DNA from: Ureibacillus sinduriensis BLB-1 = JCM 15800
Lineage (GTDB): Bacteria > Bacillota > Bacilli > Bacillales_A > Planococcaceae
Reading direction: 5' to 3'
DNA length: 64,000 nt
Assembly: GCF_000772955.1 (NCBI RefSeq)
Contig: NZ_JPVO01000055.1
Location: 1-64,000 of the forward strand
Shown: piece after piece, positions 29,070 to 37,616 of the stretch
How positions within the stretch are numbered: the stretch's first letter is position 1
How the letters are laid out: every line of letters begins with the position of its first letter
Translations under genes and position numbers: made by a program
The notes under the pieces: model-generated
Database searches by the model: none
The model's input: only the letters and a program-made list of their open reading frames with translations
Told to the model about the DNA's origin: nothing

Positions 29070-29459
29070 ATGCGAACTATTTATTTAATTGAAAAATACC
29101 AATTCGTACATAATGATTTACACCTTAGTTTAAACGAAAACCAAAGCAAAATTCAAATTCAACCTGCAGGGCAGATCCTGGCAGATTCAGACCATCTAGC
29201 ATTTATCTATCTTGTTGAAGAACAGGGTGAATATAGCTATATATACATGCCGGAAGACTTATGGCCGGCATTGGTGAGGGTGTTGAAATCTGGAAAAAAC
29301 CCTTATCTTATTTTAGAGGAACAAAAAATTGAACTTACGAATTTTACTGATGAATTACATATGCTCCTTTTCAATATCGAAGGAAATGAAAACTATGGAA
29401 ATGCTTTCGTCGAAGCGGTAGAAACAGCTTTTGCCGAAATCTTAAAAGAAGAAGCATAG
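29070..29459 (+). CDS. yjbL: UPF0738 protein YjbL-like
   Basis: A 129-residue acidic cytoplasmic protein without known motifs; it matches the UPF0738 (YjbL) pattern and position between yjbK and yjbM. Function unknown. A segment rich in Tyr (EYSYIYMPEDLWPAL, about 52-66) is the most distinctive part. Start ATG 29070 behind GAAGGGAAA. Confidence 0.75.
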   Translation: MRTIYLIEKYQFVHNDLHLSLNENQSKIQIQPAGQILADSDHLAFIYLVEEQGEYSYIYMPEDLWPALVRVLKSGKNPYLILEEQKIELTNFTDELHMLLFNIEGNENYGNAFVEAVETAFAEILKEEA

Positions 29460-29526
29460 GATTTTCATAAAATCCATGTACTTAATATAAAAGTTTGAAA
29501 GTCATTGCATTTGGGAGGAGTCTTCG

Positions 29527-30207
29527 ATGGGAACTTGGGGAAATTTTTTAAGCCCATATATTCAGGCAGTTGATGAGTTGAAAATAAAATTTAAAGGGAT
29601 GCGCTCACAGTTCGGTGCTACAGGAACAACTTCTCCGATCGAATTTGTGACAGGCCGTGTAAAACCTTTGGCAAGTATATATGATAAAACCCTTGAAAAA
29701 GGGGTTTCATTTGAGCCTTCAAAACAATTGGCTACGGAATTGCAAGATATAGCAGGTATACGGATTATGTGTCAATTTGTTGATGATATTTCGACAGTGG
29801 TCAACCTAATACGGCAACGGGATGATTTGAAAGTGATTGAAGAAATAGATTACATTACCCATAGCAAGCCTAGCGGTTACCGTTCTTATCACATGATAGT
29901 AGAATATCCGGTGGAGACCATTCAAGGTAAAATCGAGGTATTGGCCGAAATTCAAATAAGAACGTTGGCAATGAATTTCTGGGCGTCCATTGAGCATTCA
30001 ATGAACTATAAGTATAAAGGGTTATTCCCGGAAGAAATCAAAAATCGATTGCAAAACGCCGCAGAGGCTGCTTTCAAGTTAGATGAGGAGATGTCTTCCA
30101 TAAGGAGCGAAATACAAGAAGCACAAGTATACTTTAGTGAATTCAAAGATTCAACAAATCCCAAAATACGAATTCAATCAACTACCGAGGAAAAGGAGCG
30201 TGAGTAA
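29527..30207 (+). CDS. yjbM: Small alarmone synthetase (RelQ/YjbM)
   Basis: A 226-residue single-domain RelA/SpoT synthetase making (p)ppGpp from ATP and GTP or GDP. Motifs include GRVKPLASIYDK (about 39-50), the DIAGIRIMC strand, the G-loop-like YRSYHMIVEYP, and the EIQIRT..FWASIEH segment. No hydrolase, TGS or ACT domain, so it is regulated by expression and by pppGpp binding to the tetramer. GGGAGGAG precedes ATG 29527; nadF follows after 3 bp, forming the yjbM-nadF-yjbO operon of Bacillus. Confidence 0.92.
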   Translation: MGTWGNFLSPYIQAVDELKIKFKGMRSQFGATGTTSPIEFVTGRVKPLASIYDKTLEKGVSFEPSKQLATELQDIAGIRIMCQFVDDISTVVNLIRQRDDLKVIEEIDYITHSKPSGYRSYHMIVEYPVETIQGKIEVLAEIQIRTLAMNFWASIEHSMNYKYKGLFPEEIKNRLQNAAEAAFKLDEEMSSIRSEIQEAQVYFSEFKDSTNPKIRIQSTTEEKERE

Positions 30208-30210
30208 GCT

Positions 30211-31005
30211 TTGCGATTTTCAATCCAATCACGCAGAGATCCCCAATCAAATGAATTGATGGAGCTTGCAAAAACGTATTTAACAGATTTTGGTCTTATT
30301 TTGGATGAAGAAGAACCGGAAATCGTTATTTCAATCGGTGGAGATGGAACCCTTCTCCACGCATTTCATCGTCACGCCCATCGTTTGGATGAAGTAGCTT
30401 TCGTAGGGATCCATACGGGACATCTTGGCTTTTATGCCGATTGGAAGCCTTCTGAACTAGAAAAGTTGGTGCTTTCGATTGCAAAAAATGAATTTAATGT
30501 AGTGGAGTACCCGTTGCTGGAAGTGCAAGTGCATTGCCACAAGTCGGAAACGGTAAGATATTTGGCGTTAAATGAAGCAACCATTAAATCTCCGGATGTC
30601 ACTCTCGTGATGGATATCGAGTTAAATGGCAATCAGTTTGAACGGTTCCGTGGAGATGGTCTATGCGTTTCAACGCCATCCGGCAGTACAGCGTATAATA
30701 AGGCACTAGGTGGCGCAATTATCCATCCGACCCTTCAGGCAATCCAGATTACCGAAATGGCCTCAATCAATAACCGGGTATTCCGTACTGTGGGGTCATC
30801 TCTTGTGTTGCCTGCACATCATAATTGCACTCTAAAGCCCGTAAAAGATCAACAATTCACGATGACGATTGACCATAAACACTTTGTACAGAGCGATTTA
30901 AAATGGATTACATTCAATGTGGCCAGTGAGAAAGTCCGTTTTGCTCGATTCCGTCCATTTCCATTTTGGGAACGGGTTCATGACTCATTTGTTTCGAATG
31001 ACTGA
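30211..31005 (+). CDS. nadF: NAD kinase
   Basis: A 264-residue enzyme that phosphorylates NAD to NADP. The GGDGT motif is at 43-47, NEAT near 118-121, and the glycine-rich [14 protein letters not shown] near 150-163. The start is TTG 30211 with AGGAG about 12 bp before it. It lies 3 bp after yjbM and 11 bp before the pseudouridine synthase gene, as in Bacillus. Confidence 0.94.
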   Translation: MRFSIQSRRDPQSNELMELAKTYLTDFGLILDEEEPEIVISIGGDGTLLHAFHRHAHRLDEVAFVGIHTGHLGFYADWKPSELEKLVLSIAKNEFNVVEYPLLEVQVHCHKSETVRYLALNEATIKSPDVTLVMDIELNGNQFERFRGDGLCVSTPSGSTAYNKALGGAIIHPTLQAIQITEMASINNRVFRTVGSSLVLPAHHNCTLKPVKDQQFTMTIDHKHFVQSDLKWITFNVASEKVRFARFRPFPFWERVHDSFVSND

Positions 31006-31016
31006 TTGGAGTTTGC

Positions 31017-31925
31017 ATGAACATGGATAAAAGGTTCAAATTACAATTCCAAGCTACAAGCGATGGCCAGCTTTTGCGGGATGCAATAAGCAAGTTCGGT
31101 ATATCTAAAAGAGGATTAACCTCCATCAAGTACAATGGTGGAGCCTTATTGGTAAATGGGCAGGAAAGGACAGTCCGGCATGTCCTAAATCGTGGAGATT
31201 TAATTACAGTTTTCTTTCCGCCAGAGGAATTCAGTGAGGGGCTTATTATCGAGCATAAAGATCTAGCAATTTTGTACGAAGACGATGCTTTTCTCATACT
31301 TGATAAACCCCCCTTTTTGAATATCATTCCTTCACGAGAGCACCCAACAGGCAGTTTAGCTAACTATATTGGTGGGTACTTTGAAGAAAAGGGCATTCAT
31401 TCCACGGTACATATTGTCACGCGATTGGACCGTGATACTTCTGGTATCGTGTGTATCGCCAAACATAGTCATGTTCACCATTTAATGGGGCTACAGCAAA
31501 AGCAAAGCTTGATCAACAAACAATACGAAGCAATTGTCCACGGGCACTTAAAAGAAACCGAAATGTCCATCGAGGCGCCAATTGGACGTAAAGAGACAAG
31601 CATTATCGAAAGGGAGGTTCGTGCAGACGGACAGTATTCCCACACAGATGCCAAGGTAGTAAAAAGAGGATATACAAAAACGATGGAGCCGATCACCCAT
31701 GTCAGGCTGAAACTGCATACCGGCAGAACACATCAAATTCGTGTTCATATGGCTCATATTGGTCATCCACTGGTTGGCGACGAGTTATACGGGGGTAGCA
31801 GGAAACTTTTTAATAGACAAGCGCTTCATTGTGTATTTCTGGAATTAGTGCATCCGTTAACTGGACAACAGTTACGTTTTACAAGTGAGGTTCCCCAACC
31901 GATGAGTGAGCTGCTGAATAATTAG
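31017..31925 (+). CDS. yjbO: RluD-family pseudouridine synthase (YjbO-like)
   Basis: A 302-residue RNA pseudouridine synthase with an S4-like N-terminal part (residues about 15-60). The catalytic segment TRLDRDTSG holds Asp138, followed by LHTGRTHQIRVH and GHPLVGDELYG. The target uridine in rRNA or tRNA is not determined. It is the last gene of the yjbM-nadF-yjbO operon and ends at a strong terminator. Confidence 0.92.
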   Translation: MNMDKRFKLQFQATSDGQLLRDAISKFGISKRGLTSIKYNGGALLVNGQERTVRHVLNRGDLITVFFPPEEFSEGLIIEHKDLAILYEDDAFLILDKPPFLNIIPSREHPTGSLANYIGGYFEEKGIHSTVHIVTRLDRDTSGIVCIAKHSHVHHLMGLQQKQSLINKQYEAIVHGHLKETEMSIEAPIGRKETSIIEREVRADGQYSHTDAKVVKRGYTKTMEPITHVRLKLHTGRTHQIRVHMAHIGHPLVGDELYGGSRKLFNRQALHCVFLELVHPLTGQQLRFTSEVPQPMSELLNN

Positions 31926-31928
31926 ACG

Positions 31929-31968
31929 AAAAGATGTTCGAGGAGAAAGCGAACATCTTTTGTTTTTG
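31929..31968 (+). terminator. Terminator of the yjbM-nadF-yjbO operon
   Basis: Perfect 12-bp stem AAAAGATGTTCG/CGAACATCTTTT followed by GTTTTT. Confidence 0.92.
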
Positions 31969-32115
31969 GCATCAGCTATGGAAAACGCCGATGCAATCAT
32001 CAATTTGAATTTTTATCTTCAATTAATTGAATTATTAAAACTTTGTGATGTATTAAAAATCCCTTTACGACAAAACATTTTCCACCTATTATTACATTGA
32101 GAGGAGGGGACAAGC

Positions 32116-33492
32116 ATGGTAGAACAACAAAATAATAAAAACGAAGAGCTCTTCAATGAAGAAGAATTACGGCAATACCTAATCGACGAGAACATCGACC
32201 AATTTCGTGAAATCTTTTTAGAGCTCCATTCCTATGACCAGGCCCAATTTTATGAGAAGGTAGGACCTGATATACGAAAAACCATCTATCTATTCTTGTC
32301 TCCTCAAGAAATGGCCACAATATTTGAAACAATTGAATTAGAGGATAAAGAATACGAGCAATTCCTGAATGAAATGGATACTGCATATGGGGCAGAAATG
32401 CTTTCCTATATGTATACAGATGATGCGGTAGACGTTTTGAATGAATTGGATGATGAACAACGCGAAAGTTATCTGGAAATGATGGACAGCGAAACCGCCG
32501 AGGAAATCAATGAACTTCTGGGATATGCGGAGTACACTGCCGGAGCAATTATGACGACCGAGTATGTTTCGGTTTATGAAAATTCAACCGTCCGTTCAGC
32601 AATGACCGTTCTTCGAAACGAGGCACCGAACGCTGAAACTATTTATTATGTTTTCGTTGTCGATGATGATCGGCGTTTAAGTGGCGTCATTTCCCTCCGA
32701 GATTTAATTATTTCCGATGAGGACACATTAATTCATGACATCATGAATGAACGTGTCGTGTATGTAAAGGCTTCGGATGATCAAGAAGATGTGGCACAAA
32801 TCATGAAAGATTATAACTTTCTGGCGATCCCTGTTGTCAATGATGCGCAAGAAATGCTGGGAATCATTACTGTCGATGACATTATCGACGTAATCGATGA
32901 AGAGGCAACAGACGACTATTCCAAACTAGCAGGGTTATCCGATGTGGATGACGTCGAAGCCAGTCCCTTTAAAGCAGCGAAAAAACGACTGCCGTGGTTG
33001 ATCATGCTATTGTTTTTAGGTATGATAACCGCCACGTTGATGGGACAGTTTGAGGCGACTTTGGACAAAGTGGCATTACTTGCCCTCTTTATCCCGCTCA
33101 TTTCGGGGACATCCGGAAACAGTGGAACGCAAGCGCTCGCCGTGGCTGTGCGCGGTATCGCAACAGGCGAAATAGGGGATAAAAGTAAATTGAAAATGCT
33201 GCTTCGCGAGGTATTGACCGGATTAATAACCGGAATAGTTTGCGGCTTGATTGTCGTGGCCATTATATTTTTCTGGAAGCACAACTTAATCATCGGTTTA
33301 TTGGTGGGTGCGGCAATCAGTACGTCCATACTTGTAGCCACAATTGCAGGTTCCTTTATCCCGCTGCTTATTCATAAACTAGGAGCGGACCCGGCAGTCG
33401 CATCAGGTCCCTTTATCACAACATTAAATGATGTGACGAGTATTTTAATCTACTTGGGCTTAGCATCCATTTTCTTGGGGCAGCTGATGTAA
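32116..33492 (+). CDS. mgtE: Magnesium transporter MgtE
   Basis: A 458-residue Mg2+ channel with an N-terminal superhelical domain (about 15-130), two CBS domains (about 140-265) that sense cytosolic Mg2+, a plug helix, and five membrane helices (about 290-458) with the conserved PLISGTSGNSGTQ segment of the pore. Many Bacillus mgtE genes have an M-box riboswitch; I do not see one in the 150 bp upstream. RBS GAGAGGAGGGG precedes ATG 32116. Confidence 0.94.
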   Translation: MVEQQNNKNEELFNEEELRQYLIDENIDQFREIFLELHSYDQAQFYEKVGPDIRKTIYLFLSPQEMATIFETIELEDKEYEQFLNEMDTAYGAEMLSYMYTDDAVDVLNELDDEQRESYLEMMDSETAEEINELLGYAEYTAGAIMTTEYVSVYENSTVRSAMTVLRNEAPNAETIYYVFVVDDDRRLSGVISLRDLIISDEDTLIHDIMNERVVYVKASDDQEDVAQIMKDYNFLAIPVVNDAQEMLGIITVDDIIDVIDEEATDDYSKLAGLSDVDDVEASPFKAAKKRLPWLIMLLFLGMITATLMGQFEATLDKVALLALFIPLISGTSGNSGTQALAVAVRGIATGEIGDKSKLKMLLREVLTGLITGIVCGLIVVAIIFFWKHNLIIGLLVGAAISTSILVATIAGSFIPLLIHKLGADPAVASGPFITTLNDVTSILIYLGLASIFLGQLM

Positions 33493-33584
33493 CCAAGAAG
33501 CAAGATGATTAGAAATTTATCTCTTAGACGGGATTCACGAAAAACTTCAATTTGCATATTTATAAGTAAAAAAGGATGTGTAAA

Positions 33585-33917
33585 ATGGAAGAGCCAATCC
33601 TGTTTATTTCAAGTCCTCCCGTTTATTTTACCGAGATTGCTGAGATTAAGGAAACATTCTTGGAAGAGAGTACATCTGTTTTTGTACCGAATCGTTCCGA
33701 CCGTATAGCTGATCAAGTGATTGCCAGACAGCTTAATTACTTTTCACAGCCTATTAACCAATTTAGAACGTTGGTCTTTCATCTCGTAAATGGTGAAAAA
33801 ATGGTGGGGAAAGTGCAGGAAGTTTTAGGCAGCGATGTAAAAATTAAGTCAGCCAACAAAGTAAAGTTGATTAATGGAAATGAAATAGAGACAATCACGA
33901 TAGCAAATGATTTCTAG
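33585..33917 (+). CDS. Possible CotO-type spore coat protein
   Basis: A 110-residue protein that opens with EEPILFISSPP and ends in a small beta domain (LVNGEKMVGKVQEV..VKLINGNEIETI). Both parts recall the ends of the Bacillus coat protein CotO, without its long middle. It stands next to a CotY/CotZ coat gene, as cotO does in Bacillus. I start at ATG 33585 with AAAAAAGG 9 bp before it. The call rests on weak similarity and on context. Confidence 0.5.
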   Translation: MEEPILFISSPPVYFTEIAEIKETFLEESTSVFVPNRSDRIADQVIARQLNYFSQPINQFRTLVFHLVNGEKMVGKVQEVLGSDVKIKSANKVKLINGNEIETITIANDF

Positions 33918-33923
33918 AATATA

Positions 33924-33962
33924 GGGAGCGGTTCACTTTTAAGGTGAATCGCCCTTTTTTAT
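33924..33962 (+). terminator. Terminator downstream of the CotO-like gene
   Basis: Stem CGGTTCAC/GTGAATCG with an outer GGG/CCC pairing, then seven T. Confidence 0.85.
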
Positions 33963-34077
33963 GTGAAAGATGTCTTTTGAATAAGCAAAAATTCAACAGT
34001 GCAAAAAAGCAAGGACGTATCTCGGTTGGCAAGAATGTGCAAATCACGCGAACATTTTTCACCAGGGTGCAGTATAT

Positions 34078-34121
34078 ACAAAAAAGCCGCCAACAGCCGT
34101 TTTACTCGGCTGTCGGCGGCT
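34078..34121 (-). terminator. Terminator of the CotY/CotZ-like gene
   Basis: On the minus strand a 15-bp GC-rich stem (AGCCGCCGACAGCCG with CGGCTGTTGGCGGCT) is followed by TTTTTTG. Confidence 0.93.
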
Positions 34122-34129
34122 ATGCCTGC

Positions 34130-34639
34130 TTAATGATGGTGGATGTTCAGGTCAACATCTGCCACACATTGAATTGCAGTGAAGTTATTTAAGTCAACAG
34201 TTACGCAAGTTTCTGTTTTCTTGAATTTAGTAATGTCTTCAAATGCTTCTGCTACCATTTCATTTGTTCCTTCTTCGAATAGCTCTACAGCTTCTTCTTC
34301 TTCAACAGCAACGACCGCACGTAAAGTAGCGCAGCAGTCACCGAATACATCTTCTACTCGGAAGAATGGTGTAAGTGAGTAAGTGCAATCTTTCCCCTTA
34401 GCTACCACTTTAAATGGTCTACCTAAGTTATCCAATAGCATGAAAACGCGAGTATCCGCGTGACCATGTTTTGTTAGACCACCAATTGGTTCTATGAAAC
34501 AGCTAGTTCCGCAAGTATCGTCATTTCTTACTGCTTGATTTTGTAGCTTTAAAATTGTTTTAACAACTTCACAAATACAACCTGTATTCATCATCTCTTC
34601 TCTTGATGAACTCTCGAATTTATTTTTTCCACAACCCAT
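34130..34639 (-). CDS. cotZ: Spore coat protein of the CotY/CotZ/ExsY family
   Basis: A 169-residue Cys-rich coat protein. Family marks are GTSCFIEPIGG (about 44-54), RVFMLLDNLGRPF, the CTYSLTPFFRVE segment, CCATLR, and the closing ETCVTVDLNNFTAIQC. Cysteines number about ten and allow disulfide cross-linking into a crust lattice. The C-terminus ends in three His. A sigma-K-type -10 lies upstream. Start ATG 34639 behind AAGAGGGGTG. Confidence 0.88.
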   Translation of the reverse strand: MGCGKNKFESSSREEMMNTGCICEVVKTILKLQNQAVRNDDTCGTSCFIEPIGGLTKHGHADTRVFMLLDNLGRPFKVVAKGKDCTYSLTPFFRVEDVFGDCCATLRAVVAVEEEEAVELFEEGTNEMVAEAFEDITKFKKTETCVTVDLNNFTAIQCVADVDLNIHHH

Positions 34640-34672
34640 TTTTGTTTCACCCCTCTTAAGTTTAGTTCAATC

Positions 34673-34681
34673 TACAATATG
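34673..34681 (-). promoter_or_regulatory. Sigma-K -10 element of the coat gene
   Basis: On the minus strand CATATTGTA fits the sigma-K -10 consensus CATANNNTA exactly. The AC of the -35 is not at the expected distance, so the call is partial. Confidence 0.45.
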
Positions 34682-34777
34682 TGATTTCGGAAATGAAAAC
34701 CGGGCTTTTGTACTGAAGGCTTAAAATTCCTCGAAATTTTCTTATGCGGAAGTACCGTTTAACCTAACTGTACGAAT

Positions 34778-34808
34778 TGAATAGTTTGGATTTTTAATGC
34801 CCATAATA
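34778..34808 (+). promoter_or_regulatory. Sigma-G promoter of the spoVA-type operon
   Basis: TGAATA (34778-34783), an 18-bp spacer and CATAATA (34802-34808) differ from the forespore sigma-G consensus TGAATA-CATACTA by one base. The start point would fall near 34815, just before the ribosome site. Confidence 0.8.
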
Positions 34809-34830
34809 AGTAGAAAAAGGGGGTTGAATC

Positions 34831-35232
34831 TTGAAAAAATTGGTAGCGTTATTCTTTGTTCCACTTTTTTTAATTGGATGCTCTAATGAACAAACAATTG
34901 AAATATCCGGAGTCAGCACGGATGAAGTGAAAAAAGTTGAAATTGAAGACATGATCCGCAATTCCAAGGAAGTGTATTCAGGAACGGCCATAATGGTCAA
35001 TAATGAATTGCTTGTTGCCATACAGGTCAAACCTTGGCTTGGGTTCAAAGAACAAAAGGTCGAGAAAAAATTACAAAAGGAAATAGAAGAAAAGTATCCC
35101 GACTTGGATGTCCTTGTGTCTTCGGACTACAAAATGCATTGGGAAACACAAAAGCTTCTGGAAGAAGGGGATAGCACTAAGGTAACAGAGGAAGTCAAGA
35201 AGCTGAAAAGTTTAGCGAAGGAGGAGACTTAA
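34831..35232 (+). CDS. YhcN/YlaJ-family sporulation lipoprotein
   Basis: A 133-residue lipoprotein: signal peptide with lipobox LIGC (Cys17), then a YhcN/YlaJ-like domain (about 35-110), and a Lys-rich C-terminus. TTG start at 34831 behind AAAAGGGGG. It leads an operon with spoVAC, spoVAD and spoVAEb, which matches the gene order of the second type of spoVA operon known from Bacillus, where such a lipoprotein precedes spoVAC. It is probably on the inner spore membrane. Confidence 0.8.
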   Translation: MKKLVALFFVPLFLIGCSNEQTIEISGVSTDEVKKVEIEDMIRNSKEVYSGTAIMVNNELLVAIQVKPWLGFKEQKVEKKLQKEIEEKYPDLDVLVSSDYKMHWETQKLLEEGDSTKVTEEVKKLKSLAKEET

Positions 35233-35688
35233 TTGGATCCACAAGAATATCAACAAATCGAACAGAAGATTACACCTCCTACCCCATATTTTAAAAACGC
35301 ACTAAAAGCATTTTTGGTAGGCGGAATCATTTGTACAATCGGACAAGCCATAACATATCTATATATTATCTTTTTTGATTTTACGGATAAAACGGCCGGA
35401 AATGCTACAGTTGCCACGATGGTATTCATAGCGATGGTGTTGACGGGTCTCGGTTTATACCGCAAGCTCGGTGCGTTTGCCGGAGCTGGCAGTGCTGTTC
35501 CTGTAACAGGATTCGGCAACGCGGTTGTGTCTGCGGCAATAGAAGGGCGGACAGAAGGATGGGTTTTAGGTGTGGGAAGTAATATGTTCAAACTGGCGGG
35601 GTCGGTAATTTTGTTTGGGGTTGGTTCAGCCTTTTTCATCGCATTGATAAAGCTGATACTCGTATCGATGGGTGTAGTGGAATGGTAA
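35233..35688 (+). CDS. spoVAC: SpoVAC, dipicolinate channel component
   Basis: A 151-residue membrane protein with four helices and the SpoVAC motifs GGIICTIGQ (about 35-43) and GAGSAVPVTGFGNAV. In Bacillus SpoVAC behaves as a mechanosensitive channel for Ca-dipicolinate. TTG start directly after the lipoprotein stop, with GGAGGAG before it. It overlaps spoVAD by 7 bp. Confidence 0.92.
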   Translation: MDPQEYQQIEQKITPPTPYFKNALKAFLVGGIICTIGQAITYLYIIFFDFTDKTAGNATVATMVFIAMVLTGLGLYRKLGAFAGAGSAVPVTGFGNAVVSAAIEGRTEGWVLGVGSNMFKLAGSVILFGVGSAFFIALIKLILVSMGVVEW

Positions 35689-36677
35689 TTTTATTCCCTT
35701 CGAAACCGTCCATCCTTGCTTGTGGTGCTGTAGCTGGTCCGCTTGAAAATAAAAGTGTTTTTAAATCATATTTTGATGCCATTTCCGAAGATGAAAGATG
35801 GGGTCAAAAAACAAATGAGCAGGGGCACTCCAAAATGATTCAAGAAGCCTGTAATATTGTCATGAAGAAAGTGGATTTGAAAAATTTGGATGTTGATTAC
35901 TTTTTAAGTGGAGATCTTGTGAACCAGATGACCCCAACCAATTTTGCAGCGAGAGAGCTTGCTATATCCTTTATCGGGCTATTCTCTGCTTGTGCGACTT
36001 CTGTTTCTTCAGTAATTATCGCGAGTCTTCTAACAGAATTAGGGGCTTCTCAATTCGCTATTGCCGGGGCAGCTAGCCAACATAATGCAATTGAACGCCA
36101 ATTCCGTTACCCAATCGACTATGGGGCACAAAAGCCGGCAACCGCTCAGTGGACGGTGACAGCAGCGGGGTATGCACTAATCGGAAAACATGATCCTAAA
36201 CTACCCTCTGTCGTTGCAGCAACTGTTGGAAAGGTTGTGGATTATGGGGAGGTAAGTCCGTTTCATATGGGTGGAGCCATGGCCCCTGCTGCGTACGATA
36301 CAATCAATTCCCACTTAAAGAAACGTCATCAAAAGATTACGGATTATGATCTAATTATGACGGGGGATTTGGGGAAAATCGGATTGAAGATTTTGAAGGC
36401 GATGTTTGCTCAAACAGGCGCAAAACAAGAAGAACTTGAATTATTCCGAGATGCTGGTGCGGAATATTACGGAGAAGATAAGGCATTCCAATCGGGAGCT
36501 AGTGGTGCGGGTTGTTCTGCATCTGTCTATTTCAGTTATATCGAACAACAATTGAAAACAGGACGCTTTAAAAGAGTATTATTAGTAGCAACAGGCGCTC
36601 TTCTTTCTCCAATGTCTTTCCAACAAGGGGAAACAATCCCCTGTACTGCGCATGCGATTGAAATTACGATGGAATGA
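35682..36677 (+). CDS. spoVAD: SpoVAD, dipicolinic-acid-binding protein
   Basis: A 331-residue thiolase-fold protein that sits on the outer face of the inner spore membrane and binds dipicolinic acid during uptake and germination. Typical segments are SCATSVSS-like ACATSVSS (about 107), QHNAIERQFRYP, and SPFHMGGAMAPAA. Its ATG 35682 lies inside the end of spoVAC, which indicates coupling. Confidence 0.93.
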   Translation: MVILFPSKPSILACGAVAGPLENKSVFKSYFDAISEDERWGQKTNEQGHSKMIQEACNIVMKKVDLKNLDVDYFLSGDLVNQMTPTNFAARELAISFIGLFSACATSVSSVIIASLLTELGASQFAIAGAASQHNAIERQFRYPIDYGAQKPATAQWTVTAAGYALIGKHDPKLPSVVAATVGKVVDYGEVSPFHMGGAMAPAAYDTINSHLKKRHQKITDYDLIMTGDLGKIGLKILKAMFAQTGAKQEELELFRDAGAEYYGEDKAFQSGASGAGCSASVYFSYIEQQLKTGRFKRVLLVATGALLSPMSFQQGETIPCTAHAIEITME

Positions 36678-36687
36678 GGAGAAAAAC

Positions 36688-37056
36688 ATGCTTTTTTTTA
36701 GTTTTTTAATTGCCTTTATTGTGGGCGGTTTAATTTGTGTGGTCGGGCAGTTAATCATGGATGTGGGAAAACTGACACCCGGCCATACATTAGCTATTTT
36801 AGTAGTGGCAGGTGCCGTCTTGGATGGCTTGGGATTATATGAGCCATTGATTGATTTCGCGGGTGCCGGAGCAACAATCCCCATCACTTCCTTTGGTAAT
36901 TCATTAACCCATGGGGCATTGGTCGAGGCTGAAAAACATGGATGGGTCGGTGTGTTGACAGGGATGTTTGAAGTGACAAGTTCCGGCATAAGTGCGGCGA
37001 TTGTCTTCGGATTTATCGCAGCATTAATTTTTAAACCAAAAGGAAAAGCAAACTAG
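36688..37056 (+). CDS. spoVAEb: SpoVAEb, spore membrane protein
   Basis: A 122-residue protein with four hydrophobic segments and the SpoVAE/SpoVAC-type repeat GGLICVVGQ (about 13-21) and GAGATIPITSFGNSL. I start at ATG 36688, behind GAGGAGA and 10 bp after spoVAD. SpoVAA, SpoVAB, SpoVAEa and SpoVAF are absent, so this is the short C-D-Eb form of the operon. Confidence 0.9.
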   Translation: MLFFSFLIAFIVGGLICVVGQLIMDVGKLTPGHTLAILVVAGAVLDGLGLYEPLIDFAGAGATIPITSFGNSLTHGALVEAEKHGWVGVLTGMFEVTSSGISAAIVFGFIAALIFKPKGKAN

Positions 37057-37068
37057 ACGAATACCCCA

Positions 37069-37096
37069 ACTTTTCTTTGTGTACTGTCATAGTATA
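37069..37096 (+). promoter_or_regulatory. Sigma-K promoter of yjcZ-spoVIF
   Basis: AC (37069-37070), exactly 17 bp, then CATAGTATA (37088-37096), a full match to the late mother-cell consensus AC-N16/17-CATANNNTA. Confidence 0.75.
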
Positions 37097-37120
37097 CAAA
37101 GTGAAAGGAGGGGATTTTTT

Positions 37121-37291
37121 ATGTGGAATCACTGCGGTCAAGTAAGCCCTGCCTATGATTATTGTGGACCAACTTACAGCATGCCTGCATATGATATGTG
37201 TGGAGGCGATGGAGGATACAAAGGTTCTTACTTTGTGTTAATCGTTGTATTATTTATTTTATTAATCATTGTAGGAAAGTGCTATATGTAA
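37121..37291 (+). CDS. yjcZ: YjcZ-family sporulation membrane protein
   Basis: A 56-residue protein: a Tyr/Cys/Gly-rich N-terminal part and one C-terminal helix containing FVLIVVLFILLIIVG, the YjcZ hallmark. I start at ATG 37121 behind GAAAGGAGGGG. It is preceded by a sigma-K promoter and followed after 13 bp by spoVIF, as in Bacillus. Precise function is unknown. Confidence 0.85.
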   Translation: MWNHCGQVSPAYDYCGPTYSMPAYDMCGGDGGYKGSYFVLIVVLFILLIIVGKCYM

Positions 37292-37304
37292 GGAGGGGAG
37301 ATAA

Positions 37305-37553
37305 ATGCAAAACCCTTTTTTTAAGCAGATAGAAAACAAAACCGGCGTAAGTATGGAGGAAATCTTTGCGCTGGCAAATGCAATTCAGCATGCTGATTTT
37401 ACGAATGAAAAGCAAGTTCGTAAAATTATAAAACGAGTAAGCAAAGTGGCGAATAAACCGGTAACAAAAGAATTGGAAGATCAAATTGTAAAGTCGATTG
37501 TGCAAGATGGAAAATCATTGGATTTAGGTAAAATCCAAAAAATGCTTGGCTAA
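37305..37553 (+). CDS. spoVIF: Stage VI sporulation protein F, SpoVIF
   Basis: An 82-residue helical protein with the SpoVIF pattern (KQIENKTGVSMEEIFALAN near the start, then basic QVRKIIKRVSKVANKPV). In B. subtilis SpoVIF is needed for late coat assembly through GerE. RBS AAGGAGGGGAG precedes ATG 37305. It shares the sigma-K transcript of yjcZ. Confidence 0.88.
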   Translation: MQNPFFKQIENKTGVSMEEIFALANAIQHADFTNEKQVRKIIKRVSKVANKPVTKELEDQIVKSIVQDGKSLDLGKIQKMLG

Positions 37554-37558
37554 TCAAT

Positions 37559-37596
37559 CAAAAAGCAGTCGCCAAATATCGCGACTGCTTTTGTTA
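37559..37596. terminator. Terminator between spoVIF and yjcF
   Basis: Perfect 12-bp stem AAAAGCAGTCGC/GCGACTGCTTTT. A-rich and T-rich sides let it act in both directions. Confidence 0.88.
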
Positions 37597-37616
37597 ATCA
37601 TTATGGAATCCTAGGG

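Noticed and set aside
31970-32115. M-box magnesium riboswitch before mgtE
   Set aside because: Only about 146 bp of AT-rich sequence are present, without the conserved M-box helices.
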